From contig JBCBMW010000009.1 of assembly GCA_039822105.1 (NCBI GenBank), positions 62,001 to 126,000 on the forward strand: a stretch of DNA of 64,000 bases, read 5' to 3'. A model generated the notes under the pieces. The model did not search any database. It saw only the letters and a program-made list of their open reading frames with translations, and was not told where the DNA came from. Of this stretch, positions 36,002-45,250 are shown one piece after another. The position numbers and the translations under genes are program-made. Position 1 is the first letter of the stretch. Each line of letters starts with the position of its first letter. This DNA is from Parvularcula sp039822105 (GTDB taxonomy: Bacteria; Pseudomonadota; Alphaproteobacteria; Caulobacterales; Parvularculaceae).

Positions 36002-36571
36002 TCACGCGGGATCAGCGCGAAGTTTTTGAAGTGCGTCCTTGATGGCGTCGGCCAGCTCTTTCCGCTCCTCGGGCGCCAGGAAGCTGCCAAGCACCAGCGT
36101 CTTGCCTTTTTCGATCAGTTTGAGCTGCGTTGCGTGCTCCACCGGCTCGTCGATGTCGACGCGGGTCCAGAACGGCGAGAGTTTCCACCGGGTCTCATGG
36201 CCAGACGGCAAGACACGGCTGATCCAGAGCGCATCATCGGTCAGCATCACCCGCTCGTGCCGCCGCCCTTGGGCGTAGGAGGCCTGAAAAGCAGCCCAGA
36301 CGATCAAGATGTCGACACCGCAGAAAAAGGCCACCGGCCACGCGCCCAAGGTGAAATAGATGAGAGCGTTCATCAGGTTGACGCCGACGACCACGGCCAG
36401 CACCCGGCGGAACCCGTCTGGCGATAGCGATCGGTTCGGAAAGAGGAGGGCGTGGAACCGGAAATCGTCCTCGGCGGCCACCGGATCAGGGCCGACAAGT
36501 GTCGTTTTGCCCACCGCCGTGGGGGGCATCGTTTCAATGATCGGTTTTGCCACCATCCCAGGCACAATCAT
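36002..36571 (-). CDS. DUF2244-family membrane protein
   Basis: About 189 aa. The family signature is clear: FPNRSLSPDGFRRV, two membrane helices (LAVVVGVNLMNALIYFTL and GAWPVAFFCGVDILIVWAAF), then RRHERVMLTDDALWISRV and WTRVDIDE. Function unknown; bacterial members often sit near respiratory-oxidase or nth genes, and nth is 1.6 kb away here. Start uncertain (36592, 36571 or 36556). Confidence 0.82.
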   Translation of the reverse strand: MIVPGMVAKPIIETMPPTAVGKTTLVGPDPVAAEDDFRFHALLFPNRSLSPDGFRRVLAVVVGVNLMNALIYFTLGAWPVAFFCGVDILIVWAAFQASYAQGRRHERVMLTDDALWISRVLPSGHETRWKLSPFWTRVDIDEPVEHATQLKLIEKGKTLVLGSFLAPEERKELADAIKDALQKLRADPA

Positions 36572-36684
36572 CGCGAGCGGCTCGCGGCGCAAGGTCGCGA
36601 GTTGTCGCGTCGGAAGCTAAGTGTTTCTTCAACACGTAAACGTATCGTCGGTATCCAAATTCTTCTGGTGAGGGGAGTGGGGCG

Positions 36685-37188
36685 ATGACGTGTGATCTCA
36701 ACAGCGCGCTGGGTGATGCGCTTTTTCTCAAAGTGATTGGTGAGGACACGGACGTGATCCTCAGCATGGTGCGCAACAGCCGTGACTGTTTCAAGCTTCT
36801 GTCCGCTGACGGATATCTCTTGTTTCTCAATGATCACGGCCTGGAAGTGATGGAGATTGATGATCGGGCCGTGGTGCTCGACGCCAAGTGGTCATCGCTA
36901 TGGCCGAAGGATCAGCAAGACCTGATTGACCAGGCCGTGGCCAAAGCCGCCTTGGGCAGCTCAGTGCGGTTTGAGGCGCGATGCCCAACGGCGAAGGGCC
37001 GCGAGTCTTATTGGGACGTGGTGATCACTCCTGTCACCAACATCGAAGGCGAGATCGTGCAGCTCTTGGCCGTCTCCCGCGACATCACGCACCGCATCCA
37101 GCTTGAGGAGCAGCTGCGTGAGCGCGAGGCTGAGCTTGAGCGCCTCCTTCTGCGGGAACGACACAAAGAGCTCTATCAAACCGCTTAG
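36685..37188 (+). CDS. Stand-alone PAS/PAC sensor protein with C-terminal coiled coil
   Basis: 167 aa. A PAS domain (about residues 25-135) with a PAC motif WDVVITPVTNIEGEIVQLLAVSRDIT is followed by a charged helix HRIQLEEQLREREAELER likely to form a coiled coil, and then it stops. No kinase, GGDEF or DNA-binding output domain is present. It may act by dimerising with a partner protein. The ATG has GGGGAG upstream. Confidence 0.82.
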   Translation: MTCDLNSALGDALFLKVIGEDTDVILSMVRNSRDCFKLLSADGYLLFLNDHGLEVMEIDDRAVVLDAKWSSLWPKDQQDLIDQAVAKAALGSSVRFEARCPTAKGRESYWDVVITPVTNIEGEIVQLLAVSRDITHRIQLEEQLREREAELERLLLRERHKELYQTA

Positions 37189-37263
37189 GCCACTGCCTCT
37201 TTGCCTTGCAGGCCTTCGGCTGCGCTGCGATTGAGGTCCCTGCCAATAGCAGGGAGGCCATCC

Positions 37264-37596
37264 ATGGCTGGACACGAAGAATATCTTGAGAAAATCCAGG
37301 CGTATGACGCAGGCGCCAGCGAGGACGTCGTCAAAAGCCTTTACAACCGTATTCGCCTGGCGATCTCCAACCGCGATGCCGCCACTGTTGCGTGTTCCGA
37401 CAAAAGTGAGCTGGAGACGATCCGCGACGGGTTCGCCAAGAAAACCCTGGGCCTCGATGCACAGCACTCAGACGATGAGATCATGGGCGTCTTGGAAAAA
37501 GTCTGTGAAGAGATGAAGGGCGATGGCGGCAACAAACACCGTATGGTGTTCTACTACCTTGTCGCCAAGCACACCGGCACGCTCGAAAAGCTCTAA
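37264..37596 (+). CDS. DUF2853-family protein
   Basis: 110 aa, all-helical, with the DUF2853 signature YNRIRLAISNRDAATVACSDKSELE and KHRMVFYYLVAKHTGTLEKL. Function unknown. The ATG at 37264 has GGGAG upstream. It ends sharing CTAA with the oppositely oriented P-loop gene. Confidence 0.82.
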   Translation: MAGHEEYLEKIQAYDAGASEDVVKSLYNRIRLAISNRDAATVACSDKSELETIRDGFAKKTLGLDAQHSDDEIMGVLEKVCEEMKGDGGNKHRMVFYYLVAKHTGTLEKL

Positions 37597-38120
37597 GCAT
37601 CTGGTGGCGGGCCCAATTGCTCAAGAACCCATTGGGCCCGCTCTCCAACGCTCACTTTGGGAAGATCGGTGAGCTGATAACCCAAGTTCAGGTAGAGGTC
37701 TCGAAGCCGTTGGGCCTCACCAGTCGCGGATGCGAAATCGTGCTTTCGCTCGTCATCTTGCGTGAAGATCTCTTGCCAGGGCGGCGCGAAGAAAACGGTT
37801 CCGTGACATCGCGGTTGACCTTTCAACGTTTCGGGCGCGGCAGGGCCGCCAGCGTCGGACAGGGCTGAAGCCGCATCGATCAGCCCACGGTCGAAGAACA
37901 CCCAGCCTGATAAAGTCGCCGCGCGCTGCCTATCAGCGAGGCTCATCCGGATAGCGGCTTCGGCAAAGCCTTTGAGATCGCGATAGGGATCCGCCAGTCC
38001 TTCCCGCATCAGACGTCGTCCAGGCTCCTCAACGACGTGGTGACCGCGTGCAGCAAGCGCATCCAGCAGCGTGGATTTCCCGCCGCCTGAACACCCAGTG
38101 ATGATGACAAACCGTTCCAT
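37593..38120 (-). CDS. P-loop AAA_28-type ATPase/kinase-like protein
   Basis: 175 aa. Walker A IITGCSGGGKSTLL, then EEPGRRLMREGLADP and VFFDRGLIDAAS as in the AAA_28 group of predicted ATPases/kinases. The substrate is unknown. The ATG at 38120 starts the P-loop fold directly; 28 upstream in-frame codons are discarded. It diverges from nth with 57 bp between starts. Confidence 0.8.
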   Translation of the reverse strand: MERFVIITGCSGGGKSTLLDALAARGHHVVEEPGRRLMREGLADPYRDLKGFAEAAIRMSLADRQRAATLSGWVFFDRGLIDAASALSDAGGPAAPETLKGQPRCHGTVFFAPPWQEIFTQDDERKHDFASATGEAQRLRDLYLNLGYQLTDLPKVSVGERAQWVLEQLGPPPDA

Positions 38121-38177
38121 GGCGTGATCTCTCCCTTCGCCTGGACAACCCATCGCGCGGCGTTCTACCTCCCGCCG

Positions 38178-38900
38178 ATGCCCCGTCAGATGACCAAAGC
38201 GCATATCGAGGAGTTCTACCGGCGGCTTCAGGCCCAGGCGCCGGAGCCGGAGACGGAGCTTGAATACGCCTCACCCTATGAGCTCCTGGTCGCGGTGACC
38301 CTGTCCGCCCAAGCCACCGACGTTTCGGTCAACGCGGCGACGCGCAAGCTTTTCCCTGTCGCGAACACGCCTAAGGCCATTGCGGCTTTGGGCGCGGACG
38401 GGCTGGCTGAGTACATCAAGACCATCGGCCTTTGGCGCAACAAAGCCAAGAACGTCGTCGCGCTCAGCCAAATCCTGCTCGATGAGTATGACGGAGAGGT
38501 TCCGCAAACCCACAAAGAGCTGCAGGCCTTGCCCGGCGTGGGCCGAAAGACCGCCGACGTTGTCCTCAACGTCGCCTTCGGCCAGCCGACGATTGCGGTG
38601 GATACGCACATCTTCCGAGTATCGAACCGCACAGGGCTCGCGAGCGGCAAGACCGCCGATCAGGTTGCGGACAAATTACCGAAACGGACGCCAGAGGCTT
38701 ATCTTCAGCATGCGCATCACTGGTTGATCCTCCACGGCCGCTATGTCTGCAAGGCGAGGACGCCTGAATGTTGGCGGTGCGATGTCGAAGACCTTTGCGG
38801 CTTCAAACCCAAAACACCGTCTCCTGAAGAACGCGCTGCCGCCGCGCGGGCGACGAAACCGGCCACCAAAAAAGCAACCAAACGTAAGGCGAAGTCATGA
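38178..38900 (+). CDS. nth: Endonuclease III
   Basis: DNA glycosylase/AP lyase for oxidised pyrimidines. The helix-hairpin-helix LPGVGRKTADVVL contains the catalytic lysine, VDTHIFRV has the catalytic aspartate, and the 4Fe-4S ligands follow C-x6-C-x2-C-x5-C. The C-terminus adds a Lys/Ala-rich tail (KPATKKATKRKAKS) not present in E. coli Nth. Length is 240 aa. The stop overlaps the pyrF start as ATGA. Confidence 0.95.
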   Translation: MPRQMTKAHIEEFYRRLQAQAPEPETELEYASPYELLVAVTLSAQATDVSVNAATRKLFPVANTPKAIAALGADGLAEYIKTIGLWRNKAKNVVALSQILLDEYDGEVPQTHKELQALPGVGRKTADVVLNVAFGQPTIAVDTHIFRVSNRTGLASGKTADQVADKLPKRTPEAYLQHAHHWLILHGRYVCKARTPECWRCDVEDLCGFKPKTPSPEERAAAARATKPATKKATKRKAKS

Positions 38901-39583
38901 CAAGCGATACGATCATCACCGCCCTCGATCTTCCGACCGTTGCTGAGGCGGAGGCGCTAACTGAGCGGATGGGCGAGGCCGGAACGTTCTACAAAATCGG
39001 CTACCAGCTCTTCCCGATTGGCGGCTATGACTTGGTGCGGGGGTTGTCCGAACAAGGAAAGAAAACCTTCATCGACGCCAAACTTCTCGATATTGGCGTC
39101 ACCGTGGAGAAGGGCGTCCGCAGCCTTGTGACCTTGGGCGCTGATTTTCTGACGGTGCACGCCGATACCGACGCGATCAACGGCGCGGTCCAGGGTAGGG
39201 GCGATGACCACCGGCTCAAGATCCTCGCCGTCACGGTGCTGACCAGTTGGGATGAAGCCGTGATCAAGGAGCACGGTTTGCCTGGGCCGGCCCAGGAGCT
39301 TGTGCTCCGCCGCGCAGAGATCGCGAAAAAGGCTGGGGCCGACGGTGTGATTGCAAGCCCGCAGGAAGCCAAGGCCATCCGCGCTCAGTTCGGCCGGGAC
39401 TTTCTGATCGTCACCCCAGGCATCAGGCCCGCGGGCGCGGCCAAGGACGACCAAAAGCGCGCTGCTACCCCGCGCGCCGCTCTTGATGCGGGGGCGGATC
39501 ATCTGGTCATCGGTAGGCCGATCACCGCGGCCCTAGACCCTGTCGCGGCACTTCATGCGTTGAACGCGGAGATCGGCGGCTGA
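38897..39583 (+). CDS. pyrF: Orotidine 5'-phosphate decarboxylase
   Basis: Makes UMP from OMP, the last step of pyrimidine synthesis. The catalytic Asp-Lys-Asp set is in IDAKLLDIGVT, the phosphate loop in TPGIRPAGAAKDDQKR, and DHLVIGRPIT closes the barrel. Length is 228 aa, translationally coupled to nth by a 4-bp overlap. Confidence 0.95.
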   Translation: MTSDTIITALDLPTVAEAEALTERMGEAGTFYKIGYQLFPIGGYDLVRGLSEQGKKTFIDAKLLDIGVTVEKGVRSLVTLGADFLTVHADTDAINGAVQGRGDDHRLKILAVTVLTSWDEAVIKEHGLPGPAQELVLRRAEIAKKAGADGVIASPQEAKAIRAQFGRDFLIVTPGIRPAGAAKDDQKRAATPRAALDAGADHLVIGRPITAALDPVAALHALNAEIGG

Positions 39584-39655
39584 CGCTGCCTTTCGCGGTG
39601 GCCACCTGACGAACCGGGCCCTACCATCGGAGGTGGCAAGCAGGGGTTCTGATTG

Positions 39656-40891
39656 ATGGCTATGATGTGGCGCAGTTTTTCGGGCGCGTTGTGCGCGCTG
39701 GCTTTCACAACCGGCGCGATGGCCGCTGATCCCATGATCAAGGCGTGGGAAGAGCGCGCGCTGGCGTCCGAAGACCCGGTGGACGTGCCGGTCGATACGT
39801 ATCGGCTGCTGACGGGTCTTTACCTGTCGATGTACCTCGCTGGTGCGGAAGTCGATGACCGGTATGATCTTGATACTGATCTCCCGCCGGCCGAAGCGAC
39901 AGCGGATGAAGCCGCGGCCGCGGCTGGCCGCGCCTATCTCAGCGCTTACTTCCAAACCTCTCCCGGCCGACTGGGCCGGGTCCCCAAACTCAACAGGCGG
40001 GACGACCTGCAGGCGCTGGCCAGCGCCGCGGCGGAGAAGGCCTTTGGACTGGTCACCGCCACAAAGAGCGATCCTGTCCCCTACCGCCCCTTCGTGGTTC
40101 CCGGCCGCTATGTGCCAACCCGGATTCCCCGCGACGTCAGCATGGCGCACCTGCCCCATTTTGGCTTTGACCCTCAGCGTGCGACAGAGATTGCGCCGCC
40201 GCCTCAGCCGGGCAGTGATCACTATGCGGAGAGTTACAACGAAACCAAGGCCATTGGCGGCACCCGCAGCAGTCTACGGACCGAGGGTCAAACCAAGGCC
40301 ACGATGATCTACGACTTACAAGACCCTCATCCGATGATCTTCCGCCTCCTCGCGCGGCGGGACCTCTCGCTGTTTGAGCAGGCGCGGATCATGGCCATCA
40401 TGGATATAGGGTTTGAGGACATGACGGCGGCGCAGTTCGCCGGAAAGACGCACTTCCAGTCCTGGCGCCCAATCACCGCTATTCGCAACGGCGACATTGA
40501 TGGCCGTGAAGACACAGAGATCGACCCTGCGTGGACGCCGCTTCTCGATACACCCAATTCGTCAGAGTACCCGTGTGGTCACTGCACGTTCGTATCAGCG
40601 ACTGCGCATATGTTGAACGTGCTCTTGCCACTTGAGGATGGTGAGAAGGTGGTCATCCTCGCCACAGACCTGGTCACCACTGAGAACAATCGCGGTTTCG
40701 ATGGGGACCTCATCTCCCACATTGAGGGTTTTCGGATCGAGCTTGATAGCTACGCGGACTACGCCGTGCAGGGATCGGAGTCGCGGATCCACAACGGCGC
40801 GCATTTCCGCTACTCCACAGACGCGGGGCAGGCGTTAGGCCCCCAGGTCGGTCAGGCCGTGCTTGATGCATGGGATGGCCTGCCCGATTGA
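39656..40891 (+). CDS. Second vanadium haloperoxidase/PAP2-family exported protein
   Basis: 411 aa with a signal peptide ending TTGAMAA. Vanadate-site residues are K264 and R271 (HFQSWRPITAIR), YPCGHCTF with G308 and H309, and SRIHNGAHFRYS with R377 and H383. The usual serine before GH is Cys (C307). K-R spacing is 7, as in fungal chloroperoxidase, unlike the other copy at 29.3 kb. A non-haloperoxidase acid phosphatase activity is possible. A TTG precedes the chosen ATG. Confidence 0.82.
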   Translation: MAMMWRSFSGALCALAFTTGAMAADPMIKAWEERALASEDPVDVPVDTYRLLTGLYLSMYLAGAEVDDRYDLDTDLPPAEATADEAAAAAGRAYLSAYFQTSPGRLGRVPKLNRRDDLQALASAAAEKAFGLVTATKSDPVPYRPFVVPGRYVPTRIPRDVSMAHLPHFGFDPQRATEIAPPPQPGSDHYAESYNETKAIGGTRSSLRTEGQTKATMIYDLQDPHPMIFRLLARRDLSLFEQARIMAIMDIGFEDMTAAQFAGKTHFQSWRPITAIRNGDIDGREDTEIDPAWTPLLDTPNSSEYPCGHCTFVSATAHMLNVLLPLEDGEKVVILATDLVTTENNRGFDGDLISHIEGFRIELDSYADYAVQGSESRIHNGAHFRYSTDAGQALGPQVGQAVLDAWDGLPD

Positions 40892-41006
40892 TCGTGCCTT
40901 GTGACCAGCGGCCGTTGCGTCCATATCCCCAATGCTGACATGGCTGATGACAATAGATCTTGAGCTCCCAGGATCCGTCATCGGTCCGAATTGCACTGGG
41001 TAAGGT

Positions 41007-42260
41007 ATGGTTCTGAGATCACTTCTCCTCAATTTCGCTGTTGTGCTGTTTGTTGGTGCGTGCGCAGCCTCGGAGGATGATCAGCTCGCCTGGCAAGATG
41101 ACGTTGATGCCTATGCGGAGCAACTGGAAGCGCGCCACCTCAATCTCTTCCATACACTCGGCGAAGACGTATTCCGAGCCGAGGTCGCGCGACTTCGCCA
41201 AGATGGGACCCGCTGGTCAAAAGAAGAGCGGGTTGTGGCGCTCATGCGTCTCACCCGGCGGATTGGGGACGGGCATACCAGCATCCCGCTCTGGGGGGAG
41301 GAGCTTCGTCGTTACCCAATTGAGTTCACCATTGTTGAGGACGCTGTGCGCGTGACTGGTGCGGACGATCGGCGGCGCGACCTCCTGGGTCAGACTTTGA
41401 CGGCCATCAACAGTGTGCCGATCACAGAGATCTTTGCTCAGCTGGCCGAAATTGTCCCCTTTGTTGAGAATGACCAATCACTGAAAGTCCGTATTGGGAT
41501 GTATCTCCCGATCGAGGACATCCTCGTGGGTCTCGGTATTGTGGAGAGGGGGCGGCCGACAACTTTCACCTTTGATAACGAGGGGATGGAGCATATCACC
41601 GCGATCGCTGCCCTCGATCAGAAGGCACACCAAGCGCTGGAGATGACCAGACTATCGTCTGTACGCCCCGACGACATCTTTGCGCTCGTCGATCGTGCAT
41701 CAAACGATCTCTGGTTTGGCGCCAGTGAGGGCAAAGAGACCGTCTATATCCGCTTTGACCGGTACCCAGGATATGACGCCATGCAGCCGTTTGGCGAGGA
41801 CCTGCAGCGCTTTATCAACCGTCACCAGTCTTCTCATTTGATCATCGATCTACGGAACAATTTTGGCGGCGATTTCTTTGTGGGGCTGGCTTTGGCGTCC
41901 TATCTGAACCTCGCCGACTCCATTGAGTGGGAAGAGGGTGTTTACGTCTTGGTGGGCCCCAAGACGTTTTCTGCGGCCATGAGCAACGCTGTTCAGTTCA
42001 AACAGATCCTAGGAGCGAGATGGGTCGGTGAAGCACCCGGCGCCCGGCCCTGCGGTTATCAGGACATGGGGCAGTTCACGCTCCCGCGTTCTGAACTCGT
42101 GGTCACCCATTCCAAACGGTACTTCTGTTTCATCGATACTGAAGACGACAGTCTGCAGCCTGATGTTCTGGTTCCTGCGCGCTTCGATGATCTGCTGGCT
42201 GAGCGTGACAGCGTGCTAACCTGGGTCATGGGCGATATTGCGGGCCAGCTTGCCAACTAG
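41007..42260 (+). CDS. S41-family peptidase-like lipoprotein
   Basis: 417 aa. Lipobox-like FVGACAAS; the C-terminal half has the S41 (tail-specific protease/interphotoreceptor) fold: SHLIIDLRNNFGGD and VYVLVGPKTFSAAMSNA with the nucleophile serine. The expected lysine partner is not obvious by eye, so activity is uncertain. The GGTAAGG before the ATG serves as ribosome-binding site. It ends sharing CTAG with the amidohydrolase. Confidence 0.82.
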   Translation: MVLRSLLLNFAVVLFVGACAASEDDQLAWQDDVDAYAEQLEARHLNLFHTLGEDVFRAEVARLRQDGTRWSKEERVVALMRLTRRIGDGHTSIPLWGEELRRYPIEFTIVEDAVRVTGADDRRRDLLGQTLTAINSVPITEIFAQLAEIVPFVENDQSLKVRIGMYLPIEDILVGLGIVERGRPTTFTFDNEGMEHITAIAALDQKAHQALEMTRLSSVRPDDIFALVDRASNDLWFGASEGKETVYIRFDRYPGYDAMQPFGEDLQRFINRHQSSHLIIDLRNNFGGDFFVGLALASYLNLADSIEWEEGVYVLVGPKTFSAAMSNAVQFKQILGARWVGEAPGARPCGYQDMGQFTLPRSELVVTHSKRYFCFIDTEDDSLQPDVLVPARFDDLLAERDSVLTWVMGDIAGQLAN

Positions 42261-43273
42261 AGCTCTGATCGCCCCATAGCCCTTGTGCGCATGTCTTGCT
42301 CGTCGAGTTCAAAGAACCGCACGGCATTGTTGAACATAATGTCCGCTCTCTGCTCTTCTGTCAGGAAGTCGGCGTTTTCGATGATCTCGACGGACTTGGA
42401 GATAAGGCCAGGCCACGTCATAGCGTCCGCACCGAACATCAGTCTGTTGGCGTAGCCCGCATCGACAATGGCCTTGAGCTGATCATAAAAATACTCCGTA
42501 CCCTTGCCCCACATGATGCCGCCAATGTCGACATAAACTTGCGGGTAGGTCCACAGCATCATGATCAGCTCATCATTGAAGCCCTCAGCCATATGCATGA
42601 TGGAGATTTTGAGGTTCGGGTGTGCGGCGAGAACCGGCTCCAGCAGCAGCGGGTCGCCATGCGAGATGCGGTACTCTTTGAAAAAGGCTGCCGTACCCGG
42701 AGGGCCACTCCCCATATGGATTTGGACAGGCACGCTCATCTCTTCGGCCATGGCCCAATAGGGCATCATGTCCGGATGATCTGGCGCGACGCCCACATAT
42801 TGGTTGGAGACCTCGCCCAGCACCAAGAAGCCCCCATCGGCAAAGAACTCGCGAGCTTCTTCTGGTGAGTACGGATCGCGCCGGATGTTCAGCTGAAGGC
42901 TCTTGATAAACCGATCAGGTGCCGCCGCTTTCCAAGTGTTGACGCGATCAGGCGGCCCACTGAGGATCCCAACGGCGTTGTTCTTTTCAAGCTCATCAAT
43001 CGTCGCCTGCATCAGGGCGTCGGCGGTCTCCGGAACGCCGACCGGATCATCGCATGGCGGGTTCGACATCGTCATGCCCATTTGCATCGGCCAGTCCTCT
43101 ACACCGGTCGGCGCTGGCATGTTGGGAACCATCGGTACACATGCATAAGCCGGGATCGGACCATTGGCCGTCGGCAGCATGGCATGGACATGCACATCAA
43201 TCATCGGTTGCTGTGCGCAAGCCGAGGCGATCAAAGCCCCCGCTGCCCATACGCGCAAAAGTAATCTCTTCAT
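42257..43273 (-). CDS. Amidohydrolase-2 family lipoprotein
   Basis: 338 aa. Lipobox IASAC at residue about 19; then a TIM-barrel metal-dependent hydrolase: PMIDVHVHAM supplies the first two metal His, PVQIHMGSG and ISIMHMAEG further ligands, and LMFGADAMTWP the catalytic Asp. It resembles COG2159 decarboxylase/hydrolases. Substrate unknown. GGAG site upstream of the ATG. Confidence 0.86.
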   Translation of the reverse strand: MKRLLLRVWAAGALIASACAQQPMIDVHVHAMLPTANGPIPAYACVPMVPNMPAPTGVEDWPMQMGMTMSNPPCDDPVGVPETADALMQATIDELEKNNAVGILSGPPDRVNTWKAAAPDRFIKSLQLNIRRDPYSPEEAREFFADGGFLVLGEVSNQYVGVAPDHPDMMPYWAMAEEMSVPVQIHMGSGPPGTAAFFKEYRISHGDPLLLEPVLAAHPNLKISIMHMAEGFNDELIMMLWTYPQVYVDIGGIMWGKGTEYFYDQLKAIVDAGYANRLMFGADAMTWPGLISKSVEIIENADFLTEEQRADIMFNNAVRFFELDEQDMRTRAMGRSEL

Positions 43274-43355
43274 CTGTCACTCCGCCCTCGGCATTAGGGT
43301 ATGCGCGGCGGACGCGGGGCGAAAGTGCTCTGCTGCACTTGCCGAAAAACAGCGT

Positions 43356-44231
43356 CTATTCAGCGGTATGTGACCTCAAGAACAGAGAGACTTGCTCGAC
43401 GACCGCCCGCCGATCGGCGTTACCGAAGGGGTTCGTGGCAAACCCGTGCCCACGCCCTTCAAAGCGTGAGAGGGTGCAGCCGCCGCCGTTTTGCTCCCAA
43501 GCTTCCGCATGCGCCTCAACCCATGCCAGAGGAATGACTCGGTCATCTGTGCCATGAAGAATAAGACAAGGCCCACCCAAGTGGCCGATGGTGTTTGCCG
43601 GATCTAACGATAGCAGGACCTCGGGTGTGATATTGCTGGGTTGAGACAATCGGTTCCAGTTTTTCGTCAGGGTACCTTTATCAAGATTGATTGCCGGATT
43701 GATCAACACGACAGGTCCAGGGGGCGGGGCCTCACCGTGCTTAGCGTAGGCAGCCAAGGCGAGGAAACCGCCAGCGCTGCTCCCGCCGACGGCAAGCCGG
43801 GAAGGGACGATCTTCAGGGCTTCAACCTGATCAGGCAGCCAGCCAAAGAAAGCCGCAGCGTCTGCGACGCTATCGCTGATGCCTGCCTTGTCCGTGACAG
43901 CCATGCGGTAGGTCGGGAGAAGCACGACATACCCCTGATCGGCCAGACCATGGGCCAATCCTGACAATTGCCAGGGCGAACCTGCTCGCCACGCGCCGCC
44001 GTGGAACAGGACGATCGCTGGGTGGTCCGCGCCATTCGACCATTCCGCGGGCAGGTGGACCAAGACATCCAGCGGATGTCCTCCTTGTGCGGCAGGATAG
44101 GAGAGGATCTGGTCCGGTGCGTGGCTGCCCGCGTAGATCAGTCGGTAAACGCCGTAGATCTTCCCGCTCGCGACCAGCCAAAATGCGGTGACGGAAAGGA
44201 CAACGAGGAAGAGCGCTGCGAACCGGACCAT
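43356..44231 (-). CDS. Exported or membrane-anchored alpha/beta hydrolase (esterase)
   Basis: 291 aa. An N-terminal hydrophobic anchor, then an esterase/lipase fold: oxyanion loop LFHGGAWRAGS, nucleophile VGGSSAGGFL, Asp in ILHGTDDRVIP and His in GRGHGFATN. This is BD-FAE/HSL-like. The ATG at 44231 begins the anchor; 43 upstream codons overlap the neighbouring gene and are discarded. Confidence 0.85.
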   Translation of the reverse strand: MVRFAALFLVVLSVTAFWLVASGKIYGVYRLIYAGSHAPDQILSYPAAQGGHPLDVLVHLPAEWSNGADHPAIVLFHGGAWRAGSPWQLSGLAHGLADQGYVVLLPTYRMAVTDKAGISDSVADAAAFFGWLPDQVEALKIVPSRLAVGGSSAGGFLALAAYAKHGEAPPPGPVVLINPAINLDKGTLTKNWNRLSQPSNITPEVLLSLDPANTIGHLGGPCLILHGTDDRVIPLAWVEAHAEAWEQNGGGCTLSRFEGRGHGFATNPFGNADRRAVVEQVSLFLRSHTAE

Positions 44232-44259
44232 GCTGTCGCCCCCTTGCGCTCGCTGTTCG

Positions 44260-45249
44260 TCAGCCCCGAGTCGCGCGCCATTCCTCGAGGCTGTAGCCCT
44301 TGCGGATGCCTTCGGTGACGTAGAGCCGGAGCTCTTCCGCGGCTTCGTCATTGTCTTCAAGGAGCTGATCAGCCGTGATCGGACGTTCGATCTTGATGTC
44401 GAAGACCTGGTTCTTCTTGTTCAGAAGCTCGTGGAACAAGGTCATGTCCCGAAGCTCTTCGTTGACGTTGTTGAACCAGTAATAGAGCCAAGAGTTCCGT
44501 GAAATGAGGTTCGCCGGAATGATCGGGCATTTGTAGCGCTTGGGCAGGCTGGCCACCGTCGACATCCACGGCCGTTCGATCATCTGCTTTTCAGGGTTGA
44601 TGTAGGCGAGCCGGCCCGACGGGAAGAGCACGATGGCGCGTTCCTCGGCGAAGGCCTGGTTGGTCGCCTTCAAGGTCTCACGGCTCTTGGCGCGCGATTT
44701 CTTCTCATCGCGCCATTCAACGGGGATCAGTTTGTCCGTGATCAGAGGGTTGAGGCGGATCGCGTCTGCGTTGACGAAAACGATGACGTCATCGCGCAGG
44801 CCCGCCAATGCATCGTGCACGGCCAAACCGTCTGCAATGCCCGTCGGGTGGTTGAGCGCGATGATGAAAGGCCCCTCTTTGGGGATATGCTCAAGGCCTT
44901 CGACCTGAAGCTTCATCTTTAGCATGTCGGAGGCGTAGGCGAAGGCCTCCGCCGCATTCATCCGGCCGGCGGTGTTCACCATGCGCACGGCGCGGCGATA
45001 GTCGAGCAGCTCATTCAGGGTCGCCCGGTAAAGCGGCCAGAGCTTCGACTGTGAGAGTTTGATCGCCCGCTCACGGATCAAGATGTCGACGATGTGCTTG
45101 TGCTTATCCTCGTCCGAGGGCGGCACGTAGTAGGGGCTCGACGTCTGCCATTCGAGAATGCGCGCGTCCGCCTCGCTCGTCTCTGGATAGAGCGGCTTGG
45201 CGTCAGGGCCCAGCATGGGCGTTGTCAGCGTGACATTACCGTCTGCCAC
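44260..45249 (-). CDS. PlsC-type lysophospholipid acyltransferase
   Basis: 329 aa. The acyltransferase box is NHPTGIADG, with five residues between His and Asp as in OlsB/hemolysin-like acyltransferases, followed by FPSGRLAYI (glycerol-phosphate binding) and PIIPANL. An N-terminal extension of about 110 residues precedes the domain. It probably acylates a lysophospholipid or aminolipid. Start GTG at 45249, one base after the rph stop. Confidence 0.82.
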   Translation of the reverse strand: MADGNVTLTTPMLGPDAKPLYPETSEADARILEWQTSSPYYVPPSDEDKHKHIVDILIRERAIKLSQSKLWPLYRATLNELLDYRRAVRMVNTAGRMNAAEAFAYASDMLKMKLQVEGLEHIPKEGPFIIALNHPTGIADGLAVHDALAGLRDDVIVFVNADAIRLNPLITDKLIPVEWRDEKKSRAKSRETLKATNQAFAEERAIVLFPSGRLAYINPEKQMIERPWMSTVASLPKRYKCPIIPANLISRNSWLYYWFNNVNEELRDMTLFHELLNKKNQVFDIKIERPITADQLLEDNDEAAEELRLYVTEGIRKGYSLEEWRATRG

Positions 45250-45250
45250 A

